Of a stretch of 55,252 nt of DNA, positions 23,595-33,146 are shown piece by piece. A program made the translations under genes and the position numbers. Below the pieces are notes generated by a model. It was not told the origin of the DNA. It made no database searches and saw only the letters and a list, made by a program, of their open reading frames with translations. The stretch is taken from the NCBI GenBank assembly GCA_015231825.1, contig JADGAV010000033.1, positions 1 to 55,252 of the forward strand, given 5' to 3'. Every line of letters begins with the position of its first letter. Position 1 is the stretch's first letter. The stretch is from SAR324 cluster bacterium (GTDB lineage: Bacteria; SAR324; NAC60-12).

Positions 23595-24473
23595 TTAATT
23601 TGCTTCCATGAGCTGTTTCTTTACCAGTTCAATAAATTTGAGCTGACCTTCCTGTAGAAATTTTGCTTTGTCCAAAAATAATCCGAAATCGATCCAGAAT
23701 TCTTCGTCCAGTGCAATAGTATGGATGTCTTTTGGCTGCAGAAATCTGATCAATAATTGAGGAACAATGGAAACACCAAATCCCTGCTGAACATATTGAA
23801 TGATGGTTTCACTTGAACGGGAATTCAGGACGATATTGGTTTCTTTTTTAGAGAGATAAGGTTCGAGCAGATACTTGATCGGTGAATTGGGTGGATAGCT
23901 GATGAACGGGAAAGAAAGAATATCAGTGATTTCAATTTTTTTGCTGGGCAACTCGAGCGAACTGGAACAAATGGCTACAAGGCGGCTTGAAAACAGTTTT
24001 TCGAACTTGATCATGTCATCTGGTTTCAGCGGTTTGAATCCCAGTGCAATATCAATCACGTCCGTTTTTAAAAATGTATTGATCTCACTGGATTCACACT
24101 CAAAAATCGAAACATTCATTTCCGGGCAGAGCCCTATGAATTCTTTGATGATTTCGGGAAGAATAAACCGTGCACCGAGGGGACCGCAGCCGACAGAAAT
24201 TTCTCCGGTGAAATCGCCTTCCACATTAAGATTGTTTTCCAGTGCATCAAATAATCTTATGATTTCACTGGCCTTATGATAGACTTTGTCTCCAATGCTC
24301 GTCAGCACCAGCTTCCCTCCTCTTTTGAAATAGAGTTTCTCCCCAATTTCGCCTTCAAGCAGCTTCAACTGTTTGCTGACCGCCGGTTGGGTAATAAAAA
24401 GCTTTTCCGCTGCCAGGGTGACGCCGCCGTATTTGACCGTTTTACAAAAACATTTGAGTTGAAAAATATTCAT
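23595..24473 (-). CDS. LysR-family transcription regulator
   Basis: A 292-residue regulator with a LysR-type N-terminal helix-turn-helix (FCKTVKYGGVTLAAEKLFITQPAVSKQLKLLE, about residues 9-40) and an effector-binding domain (GEISVGCGPLGARFILPEII...; GFGVSIVPQLL). It lies 69 nt after the DUF4387 gene, probably in the same transcript as the AtuA-like gene, an unusual position since LysR genes are commonly divergent. A T-N11-A box upstream of the AtuA-like gene (26374-26388) is a likely target. The effector is unknown. Confidence 0.9.
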   Translation of the reverse strand: MNIFQLKCFCKTVKYGGVTLAAEKLFITQPAVSKQLKLLEGEIGEKLYFKRGGKLVLTSIGDKVYHKASEIIRLFDALENNLNVEGDFTGEISVGCGPLGARFILPEIIKEFIGLCPEMNVSIFECESSEINTFLKTDVIDIALGFKPLKPDDMIKFEKLFSSRLVAICSSSLELPSKKIEITDILSFPFISYPPNSPIKYLLEPYLSKKETNIVLNSRSSETIIQYVQQGFGVSIVPQLLIRFLQPKDIHTIALDEEFWIDFGLFLDKAKFLQEGQLKFIELVKKQLMEAN

Positions 24474-24542
24474 GTGGCCGTTTCACAATTGAGTCACTCA
24501 TAGCAGACGCACGAAAGCAATTGTGTGCCTGAGACAAAACCT

Positions 24543-24866
24543 TCAATCGACTGTCACCTCTAAATCAAGAAGAGGCGCATATTGCTGACTGCCGAAAATA
24601 TCACCATCTCCAAAACTGCCGCTGGGCTGGTTCCGTTGAATAGTAAACTTGATCGCAAAGGCCGGGTCGAATTCAACAAAATCTGTAATACGGCTTTCCT
24701 CGATTCCGTACAATGCAGCAATTTTCTCTTTGTTCAATATTTCCCCCCTTTTTACCAACTCATAATTTTCTTTTTCCCGGAAAATAATATCAAATGTGAT
24801 TCGGTCGACTCCTGCATTTTTGCTTCGGACCGTTTTGGCCAATTCATATAGTTTTTTAACTGTCAT
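24543..24866 (-). CDS. DUF4387 protein, partner of the AtuA-like protein
   Basis: A 107-residue protein matching the small domain often encoded next to or fused with AtuA-like (DUF1446) proteins: the N-terminal YELAKTVRSKNAGVDRITFDIIF stretch and the later FDPAFAIKFTIQRNQPSGSFGDGDIFGSQQYAPLL stretch are typical. GGAGAAG precedes the ATG. It follows the AtuA-like gene after 18 nt. Function is undefined; a stable complex with the larger partner is plausible. Confidence 0.85.
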   Translation of the reverse strand: MTVKKLYELAKTVRSKNAGVDRITFDIIFREKENYELVKRGEILNKEKIAALYGIEESRITDFVEFDPAFAIKFTIQRNQPSGSFGDGDIFGSQQYAPLLDLEVTVD

Positions 24867-24884
24867 TTCTTCTCCGCAATTATA

Positions 24885-26255
24885 TTATCCAACAACGATT
24901 TCATGCAGATCGAATAGTTCCATCGCATCGTCGACTTCTATCGTATGATTCAGGGTCCACTGATAGGCCGGCGACACTGGCAACACTTCATCAAACAAAA
25001 AAGCTGCCGTCCCTGCGGTTCCTTTTACTTCCGGAAGACGCGCATAGAAAATTTGCCGGGATCCCATGATTGCTGCCTCTTTTGCCATTTCTTTTGTTTT
25101 TGCAAGTGCTTCCACAACGATTCCCAGTTCGTGAGACTTGATGACTTTGACGGGCTCCAGATCGCCCATGACGGCATTTTTTCCATAGACATGATAATGC
25201 AGCTGAAAATCCTGATTTTTAAAATACGATTTGGCCTCATTTTCAGCCCAGCTGATCACTTTATCAATATTTTTGATGGTATAGGGATCTCTCACTCCCA
25301 CGATGCCAACATATCGTTCTCCAACAAACCCTGCTCCTTCCAGTTTCACCTTTGTCTTGCCTTCGATGGGAACAAATTTAGAACCGGTAATGCGCGTCGT
25401 TTTTTCATTGAATTGCTCATATTTGCAGTGACGCATGTCGAGCGTCCCTCCCGCAAATGCTTCAAAATAGGGATTGGATCTTTCGTACATGGCATGCCCT
25501 GCTACGGAAGCTATCGTACAATATTGACCAGGATGCATGGCAGTTACCTTGACGTCCTGGTCGGTAATGGTCCCGATCACAGACTCCTTCGCACCATAAG
25601 GTTCTGCACAAAAAGAAGCACACTCCAGGACCTTCCCCAGGTAATACGACAGGTCTTCTGAAAATCCATGAAACAATGCCGGTGCAGCGAAAACGGCAGC
25701 ATCACTGCTTCTCCCGCCAATTATAACATCCGCTCCTGCTTCCAGAGCCTTTATGAAGGGGTGTACCCCGGCAACAGCAACGATTCTGCTGGTTGAATCG
25801 AGTTCTTCCCTCGTCAAATTAGAACGGCCATCCAATCCCTCAATCGGGATATTGGAGTCCATTTTTCTGGCCACATAAGATTTTTCCACTTCCGAATAAA
25901 AATAGGCCATTTTAAACGGTTTCAATCGATGTTTGAGTGCCAAGTCCCGAATAATTTCGATATAGGAATCCACACCGCTGTTTGTTCCCGTATCCGCAGA
26001 AGAACCAATAATCATGGGCACACCCTGCTTACGGGCTGCCAAAAGCATCAATTCAAGATCATGAATTTGCCAGTTGCGGGGGCTGACGCAGGTATCGCTC
26101 CCCAGCGGAACAGGACCAATATCGTCACTTCCCGAGTCACAGCAATAATAATCCGGCTTTGTTTCAGCCCCAATATAAAAACTTTCTTCTTTTGTGCAGG
26201 CAAAACCTAAATGTCCATTGGGACAAATGATCCGAAGTGCTTCTTTATTTCTCAT
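24885..26255 (-). CDS. AtuA-like protein (DUF1446, acyclic terpene/acyl-CoA metabolism family)
   Basis: A 456-residue cytosolic protein of the AtuA family. Visible family features are the N-terminal ACTKEESFYIGAETKPDYYCCDSGSDDIGP segment, MIIGSSADTGTN, GADVIIGGRSSDAAVFAAPALFHGF, and HPGQYCTIASVAGHAMYERSNP. AtuA is needed for citronellol/geraniol breakdown in Pseudomonas, but other members are tied to different carboxylate or CoA pathways, and no terpene genes (geranyl-CoA carboxylase) are in this window. The set with DUF4387 and LysR suggests a self-contained catabolic step. The ATG at 26255 has no obvious ribosome site. Confidence 0.85.
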   Translation of the reverse strand: MRNKEALRIICPNGHLGFACTKEESFYIGAETKPDYYCCDSGSDDIGPVPLGSDTCVSPRNWQIHDLELMLLAARKQGVPMIIGSSADTGTNSGVDSYIEIIRDLALKHRLKPFKMAYFYSEVEKSYVARKMDSNIPIEGLDGRSNLTREELDSTSRIVAVAGVHPFIKALEAGADVIIGGRSSDAAVFAAPALFHGFSEDLSYYLGKVLECASFCAEPYGAKESVIGTITDQDVKVTAMHPGQYCTIASVAGHAMYERSNPYFEAFAGGTLDMRHCKYEQFNEKTTRITGSKFVPIEGKTKVKLEGAGFVGERYVGIVGVRDPYTIKNIDKVISWAENEAKSYFKNQDFQLHYHVYGKNAVMGDLEPVKVIKSHELGIVVEALAKTKEMAKEAAIMGSRQIFYARLPEVKGTAGTAAFLFDEVLPVSPAYQWTLNHTIEVDDAMELFDLHEIVVG

Positions 26256-26373
26256 AGATTGAAACCCGTTAGCCAGTATTCACTTTTTAAGTCCCCGGAT
26301 GGAACTTTTCGACTTCCTGGTTACTTATAGTGAAAATTTAATATAGTTCAAATGAATAAAAATAATATTTACA

Positions 26374-26388
26374 ATAACTTTTAGTTAT
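26374..26388 (-). promoter_or_regulatory. LysR-type T-N11-A box upstream of the AtuA-like gene
   Basis: The sequence ATAACTTTTAGTTAT is a perfect dyad with the T-N11-A core of LysR operators, about 120 nt ahead of the AtuA-like start codon. The only LysR gene in this transcript is the third gene downstream. A second inverted repeat (CACTCGG/CCGAGTG, 26399-26436) lies next to it. No other feature is seen in 26256-26552. Confidence 0.6.
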
Positions 26389-26552
26389 ATTTTGAAAACA
26401 CTCGGTCTGACAGCCCTTAAAAATACTAGCCGAGTGCAGAAGACTCTTATTATTTTTATCAATCAGGGGAATTGCCCACAAAAGTCCCAATCAAAAAGAG
26501 TTCAGGACCTTACCAGGAAAGATTGGGGGGGCTGAGAGGATCAAGAAATTCT

Positions 26553-27623
26553 TTATTTGATTCGGTGGAGACTTTCTTCAACACCTGCGACCATCTCTTT
26601 CATCAATTCCTGCACAGAAATTTTTCGGCACAGACGAAGCCCCTGCCCGGCCCACAAGGACATATATTCAGGCAATTCCTGCCTCGCGGCTGCCTGCCTG
26701 AGATCCTGAGTGAGGACGTTTTGAATTGGATAGTCCGGCACGTTCTCTTGATGAACCTGCATTTCCAGCATGAATTTATTTTTTATTCCTCTGGCTAACT
26801 TTCCTGAAAACACTCGAGTCAGCCGGGTTTCTTCTTCCGTATGATAAAGCAACGCCTCCTGGTGTACCGGCTTGGTCCCGCTTTCATTGCATGTGAGAAA
26901 AACAGTGCCGGATTGAACTCCGGCTGCACCGAGAATCAATGCCGCCGCAATTCCACGGCCATCCATGATGCTCCCGGCAGCAATGACAGGGATCTTGATT
27001 TGATCAACGATTTGTGGCACGAGTGCAAAGGTGCCGATCAAACTGTCCTCCGCATCGGACAAAAATGTACCCCGATGGCCGCCGGCTTCGCTGCCCTGGG
27101 CAACCAGCATATCAACTCCATGCTCTTCCAGAACGATCGCTTCTTTCACTGTCGTGGCTGTCCCCATGATTGGAATGCGCTCCGCTTTTAACTCGGCAAT
27201 CCATTCCTTGGCAAGCAGACCAAATGTGAAACTGAAAACAGGAACTTTCTCTTCCAAAACCACCTCCATCTGCTCTTCAAAAGGCGGTCCATACTGGCTG
27301 GTTTCTGCCAGAGGAGGGAGTCCCAACTCCTGTCGATACAACGCCATTACTTTATTGATTTTATTGATTTTTGCGTGATCTTCCTGCGGATTTTCCGGAA
27401 TAAACAGATTCACAGAAAAAGCTTTGTCTGTCAATTTGCGGATCTTCCGGACCGTCTCTCGAATTTCTTCAGGGGCCATGTAGCCGGCACCCAGTGAACC
27501 AAGTCCGCCACTGTTGGATACTGCTGCTATCAATTCAGGTGTCGTATGCCCCCCGGCCATAGGCGCCTGAATGATAGGATAGTCGATTTGAAGCTGCTGG
27601 CTGAGCGTCGTTTTATTCCACAT
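26553..27623 (-). CDS. Nitronate monooxygenase (2-nitropropane dioxygenase family)
   Basis: A 356-residue FMN-dependent TIM-barrel enzyme. The N-terminal YPIIQAPMAGGHTTPELIAAVSNSGGLGSLGAG, the phosphate-binding GSEAGGHRG motif and PVIAAGSIMDGRGIAAALILGAAGVQSGT are characteristic. Family members oxidise propionate 3-nitronate or alkyl nitronates, though some resemble the enoyl reductase FabK. The AAGGA ribosome site is close to the ATG at 27623. It lies downstream of no clear operon and is transcribed away from the MocR-type gene. Confidence 0.9.
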   Translation of the reverse strand: MWNKTTLSQQLQIDYPIIQAPMAGGHTTPELIAAVSNSGGLGSLGAGYMAPEEIRETVRKIRKLTDKAFSVNLFIPENPQEDHAKINKINKVMALYRQELGLPPLAETSQYGPPFEEQMEVVLEEKVPVFSFTFGLLAKEWIAELKAERIPIMGTATTVKEAIVLEEHGVDMLVAQGSEAGGHRGTFLSDAEDSLIGTFALVPQIVDQIKIPVIAAGSIMDGRGIAAALILGAAGVQSGTVFLTCNESGTKPVHQEALLYHTEEETRLTRVFSGKLARGIKNKFMLEMQVHQENVPDYPIQNVLTQDLRQAAARQELPEYMSLWAGQGLRLCRKISVQELMKEMVAGVEESLHRIK

Positions 27624-27758
27624 ATTTTCCTTAAAAAACTGAGTGGTTGAGTTTTACAAAGGAACACATTATAACGTTTCGTATGTACTTAGGCAACGAA
27701 TTGATTGTTCTTTCCCGCTGTGCCTCGGTTGACTCTTTTAAGAAATGGAAGACAAACG

Positions 27759-29204
27759 ATGAGCAATTGGAGTTCAAAAGAAACAAAATCCCAATTTCAA
27801 TACATCAGGCTGGCTGACACATTAGAAAAACGTATTTTGAAAGGAGAGTACAAAATTGGAGAGAAACTCCCTTCTCTCAGAAAACTTCACAATCAATTGG
27901 GCTTGAGCAAAACAACAATATTTTACACCTATATTGAACTGGAAAAGCGCGGGTTGGTCGAATCTCGCCCCAGGTCCGGTTATTTCGTAAAAGCCCTGAT
28001 TTCTCCCAGATTTTCACGCCTCTCCTCTGCAGGCAACGCACTCGCTCCACAAAAAAGTGCAAACCTCAACTTGAGCAATTCCATTGTCGATGCTTTGAGC
28101 AATCCAGAACTTCTCCATTTCGGAGGGATCACAATTTCTCCCACACTACTCCCCCTCAATGCCTTTTCGCGTTCCCTTAAATCGATTTCCTCAAACCATA
28201 TCGATCACATTATTTCTACTCCCGGAAAACCCGAAGGCAACCTGGAGCTGCGTCAGCAAATTGCAAAACGAATTTTGGAAGATGATCGAATAGAGGCCGA
28301 TGACATTATCATCACCAATCGATGCATGGAGGCACTGAATCTGTGCCTGAGAGCCGTCGCCAAAAGGGGTGACACCATTGCCGTGGAATCTCCCGTTTTT
28401 TTTGAATCGTTGAGCCTTATCGAAAATCTGGGGATGCAGGCCCTCGAAATTCCAACACATCCGCAAACGGGTATCGATTTGGATAATTTGGAAGCCGTAT
28501 TGTCCCAACGAGCGGTTCAAGCCTGTATGGTGATTCCCAATTTTCAGAATCCGCTAGGTGCATTGATGCCGGTTTCGAATAAAAAACGCCTGGTTGAAAT
28601 GCTGGGAGAGCGCCGTATCCCGATCATCGAAAATGATATCAGCGGTGATTTGTATTTTGGGGAAACACGTCCACCGACCTTAAAATCTTTTGATACCAAA
28701 GGTTTGGTTTTATACTGTTCTTCTTTTTCCAAAACTCTGGCACCGGGCCTGCGGGGGGGATGGACTGTTCCCGGAAAGTTTAGAGAGAGTATCATTGAAC
28801 TGAAAGTGAATCTCTCCTTCTATCCCTCCAATTTGGATCAAATGCTGATTGCCGAGTTTCTGGAAAGCGGTTCTTATGATCGGCACCTGAAACGACTGCG
28901 CAATGCTTTAAAACAGCAAATGGAAAATTTGAACTCAGCCGTTGTCCGGCATTTTCCCAGGGAAACAAAAATCAACCGACCCCAGGGCGGAATGGTGCTT
29001 TGGATAGAATTGAAGCCCACCATCGATGGTTTGGAAATTTACCAGGCAGCCCTTCGGGAAAAAATTTCGATTATCCCCGGATGTGTTTTTTCCCATTCTC
29101 AAAAATTTCAAAACTTTATCAGACTGAACTATGGCGATCCCTGGACTGAAAAACTCGAACAGGGAATTTCTACCTTGGGAACGATTCTCGCTCAATTCAC
29201 CTAA
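27759..29204 (+). CDS. MocR-type regulator (GntR winged helix fused to aminotransferase fold)
   Basis: A protein of about 481 residues with an N-terminal GntR winged helix (LADTLEKRILKGEYKIGEKLPSLRKLHNQLGLSKTTIFYTYIELEKRGLVESRPRSGYFV) fused to a fold-type-I PLP domain. The Lys that would bind PLP is in SSFSKTLAPGLRGGW, and NFQNPLG and IENDISGDLYF complete the cofactor pocket. MocR regulators sense PLP or an amino acid-related ligand and usually control neighbouring genes, here probably the ammonia-lyase. The frame opens at 27705, but the ATG at 27759 with GGAAG about seven bases upstream fits best. Confidence 0.88.
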   Translation: MSNWSSKETKSQFQYIRLADTLEKRILKGEYKIGEKLPSLRKLHNQLGLSKTTIFYTYIELEKRGLVESRPRSGYFVKALISPRFSRLSSAGNALAPQKSANLNLSNSIVDALSNPELLHFGGITISPTLLPLNAFSRSLKSISSNHIDHIISTPGKPEGNLELRQQIAKRILEDDRIEADDIIITNRCMEALNLCLRAVAKRGDTIAVESPVFFESLSLIENLGMQALEIPTHPQTGIDLDNLEAVLSQRAVQACMVIPNFQNPLGALMPVSNKKRLVEMLGERRIPIIENDISGDLYFGETRPPTLKSFDTKGLVLYCSSFSKTLAPGLRGGWTVPGKFRESIIELKVNLSFYPSNLDQMLIAEFLESGSYDRHLKRLRNALKQQMENLNSAVVRHFPRETKINRPQGGMVLWIELKPTIDGLEIYQAALREKISIIPGCVFSHSQKFQNFIRLNYGDPWTEKLEQGISTLGTILAQFT

Positions 29205-29448
29205 GACCCGATCCTTCCTTCCAATTTCAAAAATTTCCAAAACTGTCATGCAATACTTTGTGTCAAACTGGGCCTTTTTTTCCTCAGATCAGGGGTGCTA
29301 CACTTCCGTATAAATTTTATTGTCAATGTTAATGAAGTATTGAAGCAAATATTTCAGTACTCAATCAAACAGAAAGCATGAACCCGTTTTCAAGGAATGA
29401 AAACAAGTTGCTTTACCAATCCAAATCAAAGGTTTAAGGGAGGTTGTC

Positions 29449-31146
29449 ATGACAGCACAAACGACTGCATCAAAATTGAACAAGATGTCCTCACGGTCAC
29501 AGAAAAAAGAAGATTTTGTGATCATCAAGGGAAAAAATTTAACCATTGAAGAGATCGTTCGAGTTGCCCGGAATCGAGCAAAAGTAAAATTGACGACAGA
29601 TAAAGCCATCCTGAAACGAGTTGAAGCATCATGCGAATATATCAGGAACGCAGTGGATGAAGGGCAGGCCATTTATGGTGTGACGTCCGGGTTTGGAGGC
29701 ATGGCGAACGTAATCATTCCTCCGGAAGAAGCGGCAGAGCTCCAAAACAACCTGCTCTGGTTTCACAAGACCGGGGCAGGCAAACCGCTTCCCAATGCCG
29801 ATGTACGCGCCGCCATGCTATTGCGGGCAAACTCGCATCTTCACGGGGCTTCCGGCATTCGTCTGGAAATCATCCAGCGGATCGAAATTTTCCTCAACGC
29901 CAACGTGACTCCTCATGTTTGCGAATTTGGTTCGATCGGGGCCAGTGGAGATTTGGTTCCGCTGGCACAAATCACAGGAGCATTGATCGGTATTGATCCA
30001 AAATTCAAAGTAGATTTTGATGGAAAAGAAGTGAATTGCGTGACCGCCCTGAAACGTCTGGGATTGCGTCCGCTGCGCCTGCTGCCAAAAGAGGGCTTGG
30101 CCATGCTCAACGGTACTTCAGTAATGACAGGAATCGCTGTCAACTGTGTTCATGACGCCAAAGTTCTCCTCGAATTGTCGATGGGGATGCATGCACTGGC
30201 CATCCAGAGTTTGTCTGGAACCAACCAATCTTTTCATCCATACATCCATGCGCTCAAACCCCACCCGGGACAGGTTTGGGCTGCCGGAAAAATGCTCGAT
30301 TTGCTGAATGATTCTCAAATGATTCGAGATGAACTGGACGGACAGCACGATTATCGTGAAGATGATTTAATACAGGACCGGTATTCTCTGCGATGCCTGC
30401 CTCAATACATGGGACCCATCGTGGACGGATTGAATCAAATCGTCGAGCAGTTAACAACAGAAGCCAATTCTGCAACAGATAATCCCTTGATAGATCCGGA
30501 GCATCAGGTGGATTTTCACGGTGGAAATTTTCTCGGACAGTATATTGGGGTGGGAATGGACCAGCTCCGGTATTTTCTGGGACTGCTGGCCAAGCACATT
30601 GACGTCCAAATTGCCCAGCTGGTGACACCGGAATTCAGCCATGGTTTACCGCCTTCCCTTATCGGAAATCCCAATCGTAAAGTGAATATGGGATTGAAAG
30701 CACTGCAGATCGTCGGCAATTCGATCATGCCATTATTGACTTTTTTCGGAAATTCTCTGGCGGACCGCTTTCCGACTCATGCGGAACAATTCAACCAAAA
30801 TATCAACAGTCAGGGATTCGGTTCAGCAAATCTGGCCCGCCAGTCTATCGAAACCTTTCAGCAATACATGGCCATTGCGCTCATGTTCGGGGTACAGGCT
30901 GCCGATTTGCGGACCTACAAGCAATTTCAGCACTATGATGCCCGAATCAGTCTTTCTCCGGCAACGAGGATTCTCTATGAAACAGTTCGTGAAGTTGTCG
31001 GAAAGACTCCGTCACCGGACAAGCCATATATTCGAGATGACAACGAGCAGACATTGGATCTCGATATTGCAGCGATTGCCGCTGACATCAAAGCACACGG
31101 CATGATTCCAAAAGCGATGGGATCAATATTGACAACGATGAACTGA
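29449..31146 (+). CDS. Aromatic amino acid ammonia-lyase (PAL/HAL family) with Phe-His selectivity pair
   Basis: A 565-residue MIO-dependent lyase that eliminates ammonia from an aromatic amino acid. The autocatalytic MIO triad is A165-S166-G167 in GSIGASGDLVPLAQ. The overall sequence, including IYGVTSGFGGMAN, DNPLID and FGNSLADRFPTHAEQFNQNINSQGF, tracks the cyanobacterial phenylalanine ammonia-lyase of Anabaena with a constant offset of two residues in the N-terminal third (from memory). The selectivity pair is F105-H106, where Anabaena PAL has F107-L108 and HAL has Ser-His, so the substrate is uncertain. It would give trans-cinnamate, coumarate or urocanate. The convergent CoA ligase gene ends 2 nt away. 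Confidence 0.9.
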   Translation: MTAQTTASKLNKMSSRSQKKEDFVIIKGKNLTIEEIVRVARNRAKVKLTTDKAILKRVEASCEYIRNAVDEGQAIYGVTSGFGGMANVIIPPEEAAELQNNLLWFHKTGAGKPLPNADVRAAMLLRANSHLHGASGIRLEIIQRIEIFLNANVTPHVCEFGSIGASGDLVPLAQITGALIGIDPKFKVDFDGKEVNCVTALKRLGLRPLRLLPKEGLAMLNGTSVMTGIAVNCVHDAKVLLELSMGMHALAIQSLSGTNQSFHPYIHALKPHPGQVWAAGKMLDLLNDSQMIRDELDGQHDYREDDLIQDRYSLRCLPQYMGPIVDGLNQIVEQLTTEANSATDNPLIDPEHQVDFHGGNFLGQYIGVGMDQLRYFLGLLAKHIDVQIAQLVTPEFSHGLPPSLIGNPNRKVNMGLKALQIVGNSIMPLLTFFGNSLADRFPTHAEQFNQNINSQGFGSANLARQSIETFQQYMAIALMFGVQAADLRTYKQFQHYDARISLSPATRILYETVREVVGKTPSPDKPYIRDDNEQTLDLDIAAIAADIKAHGMIPKAMGSILTTMN

Positions 31147-31148
31147 AT

Positions 31149-32993
31149 TCAATCAACCACGATCACTTCTCTTGCAGGAAATTCGGCGTAAAGCGCCTCG
31201 ACAACGTCAGCGCGGTGGTTCAACACCGCGCTTTGATTGACATATCCCTTGTCGGTTGTCTCATTTTTGTCGATCCGGGGAGGAATCGTCAGCAATGTAA
31301 AGCGTTTGATCTGACCACTGCTTCCTTTTTCCAGGAGATTGTGCTTTTTAAAAATTTCCTTAAAAAACTCAACAACCCCCTTATCCGCTAAAAATCCGCC
31401 GTCATCAGGGTGGGATTTGTCGGCCTCGGCAAAACGATTACGCAGAGCGGGCAGGTTCGGAAATACCAACGCAGCAAGATACTCTCTGTTTGGCGCCGCG
31501 ATAATCACCTCCAGTTGGAAGGGCTGCCCCAGTTGGTTGATACTGTTTCGCAAACGACTGTTGTGAACCCAGACTCCACTGGTGAGCTTAAAATCCTCTC
31601 CAATGCGGCCATCAAAAACCAGACCCTCAGACGGATTTTCCGCGTCAAGAAATTTGCCGGCATCGCCCGTGCGATAATAACCTTCAGAATCAAATGCTGT
31701 TTGGGAGGCCTCCTGATTGTTATAGTAGCCTCGCGTGATGTTGGGTCCCTTAACCCGTATTTCCTTTTTTCCGGAAGGATCCGGTGCGAGCTTAATGGTC
31801 ACTCCTGGAATCGGCAACCCAATCACTCTTGCATCGTCAATAACCCAGTAGATCAGTGTTGAATCGGGGGCGGTTTCTGTGCTTCCCCATCCTGAAAGGA
31901 AAGGCAGAACTTCTCCACACACTTCAGAACTCATTGCACGCAGTCCTTCAAAAGTTGCCTGATCAAGAGCTGCAGCAGCAGTGAATATAAACTTAAGGTT
32001 CTTAAAAAAGGCATGTTTCAACTGCTCATCTTCCTTCATCCGGGCATAAAGCGCGGTGTAGCTGCGTGGAACGCCAAAATAAAGAGTTGGGGACACATCG
32101 ATGATGTTTTTTACCGTGGTTTCTATTCCGATTGGTGTTGGATTGCCGTGATCAATGTAAAAAGTCCCTCCATGCATCAGCATTAAATTAAAAACAAAAT
32201 TTCCTCCAAACGTGTGGTTCCAGGGAAGCCAGTCAATGATCACTTCATTTTGTTCCAAAAACGGCCACATTTGAGATACCCCCACCATGTTGGTGGTCAT
32301 CATTCCGTGGGTGACCTCAACTCCTTTCGGCAGATTGGTGGAACCGGAAGTGAATTGAATTTTTGCCAGCGTCTCGGAGGTGACTGCATCAAACCGGCTT
32401 TGCCTTTCAATTGAGAAATCCTTCTGCTGTTCAAACAATGATTCAAAGGGCAGGACGTTTGGATACGATTCACTGTTTGAAAATGCATACAGTTCCAAAT
32501 TACCCGTATCCCATTGTACAAGCTTCGGCATATGAATTTTTGCATCTGACATGACCAGCATTGCTGACTGACTGACTTCCAAGATATGTTTGATATGAGA
32601 ACCGGTTTCAGAACGCACAGAATATGCAAAACTGATCGGAACCACTGCCAGACCAATCTGCATTGCAGCCAATTGCGTGACAGCCATCTGAACACTGTTT
32701 TCTGACAAAATGGCAATCGGCCGCAGCGGATCCAGGTTCTTCGCGAGCAATCCATTGCTGAGCAGATCCACTTTTTTTGAAGCTTGAGCAAAAGTGAGGC
32801 CCGCCCATTCTCCACTCTTTTCACGCTGCATCAGAAACGCCCTCTCAGGAAACATTTCAGCATTGTGATGAAGCCACGAGCACAAATTGGCAGGATAGGA
32901 AGAGATCGGAACTTTATTTTGTAAAATGACGCTCCCGTCTTCCTGTTCAATCACTTCCATTTCTGCAGAAATTTTTTGAAAATCTATTGACAT
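31149..32993 (-). CDS. Feruloyl-CoA-synthase-like aryl-acrylate:CoA ligase
   Basis: A 614-residue ATP-dependent ANL-superfamily ligase that adenylates a carboxylate and forms the CoA thioester. The P-loop FTSGSTNLPKGVEVTH, the SGWGSTETAPD motif (A5), YRTGDAGKF (A7) and a C-terminal domain with HNSRLRNSINQLG are seen. The C-terminal layout resembles feruloyl-CoA synthases rather than generic acyl-CoA synthetases. AAGG sits seven bases before the ATG at 32993; the open frame extends to 33044. It is convergent with the ammonia-lyase gene, so not co-transcribed, but the two reactions are natural consecutive steps. Substrate by inference only. Confidence 0.85.
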   Translation of the reverse strand: MSIDFQKISAEMEVIEQEDGSVILQNKVPISSYPANLCSWLHHNAEMFPERAFLMQREKSGEWAGLTFAQASKKVDLLSNGLLAKNLDPLRPIAILSENSVQMAVTQLAAMQIGLAVVPISFAYSVRSETGSHIKHILEVSQSAMLVMSDAKIHMPKLVQWDTGNLELYAFSNSESYPNVLPFESLFEQQKDFSIERQSRFDAVTSETLAKIQFTSGSTNLPKGVEVTHGMMTTNMVGVSQMWPFLEQNEVIIDWLPWNHTFGGNFVFNLMLMHGGTFYIDHGNPTPIGIETTVKNIIDVSPTLYFGVPRSYTALYARMKEDEQLKHAFFKNLKFIFTAAAALDQATFEGLRAMSSEVCGEVLPFLSGWGSTETAPDSTLIYWVIDDARVIGLPIPGVTIKLAPDPSGKKEIRVKGPNITRGYYNNQEASQTAFDSEGYYRTGDAGKFLDAENPSEGLVFDGRIGEDFKLTSGVWVHNSRLRNSINQLGQPFQLEVIIAAPNREYLAALVFPNLPALRNRFAEADKSHPDDGGFLADKGVVEFFKEIFKKHNLLEKGSSGQIKRFTLLTIPPRIDKNETTDKGYVNQSAVLNHRADVVEALYAEFPAREVIVVD

Positions 32994-33146
32994 CGCATCG
33001 CCTTTTCTTAGAGTTTTATGATCAACTTCAAACTGGATACCCATCTAATTTGACAATACACCGAGGAAAGTTTTTGGACAACAGTTAAAATGATGAGGGG
33101 CATTTGACTCCTTCATGATCTTCGGAGTGCTGAATGACGGCCTCTT

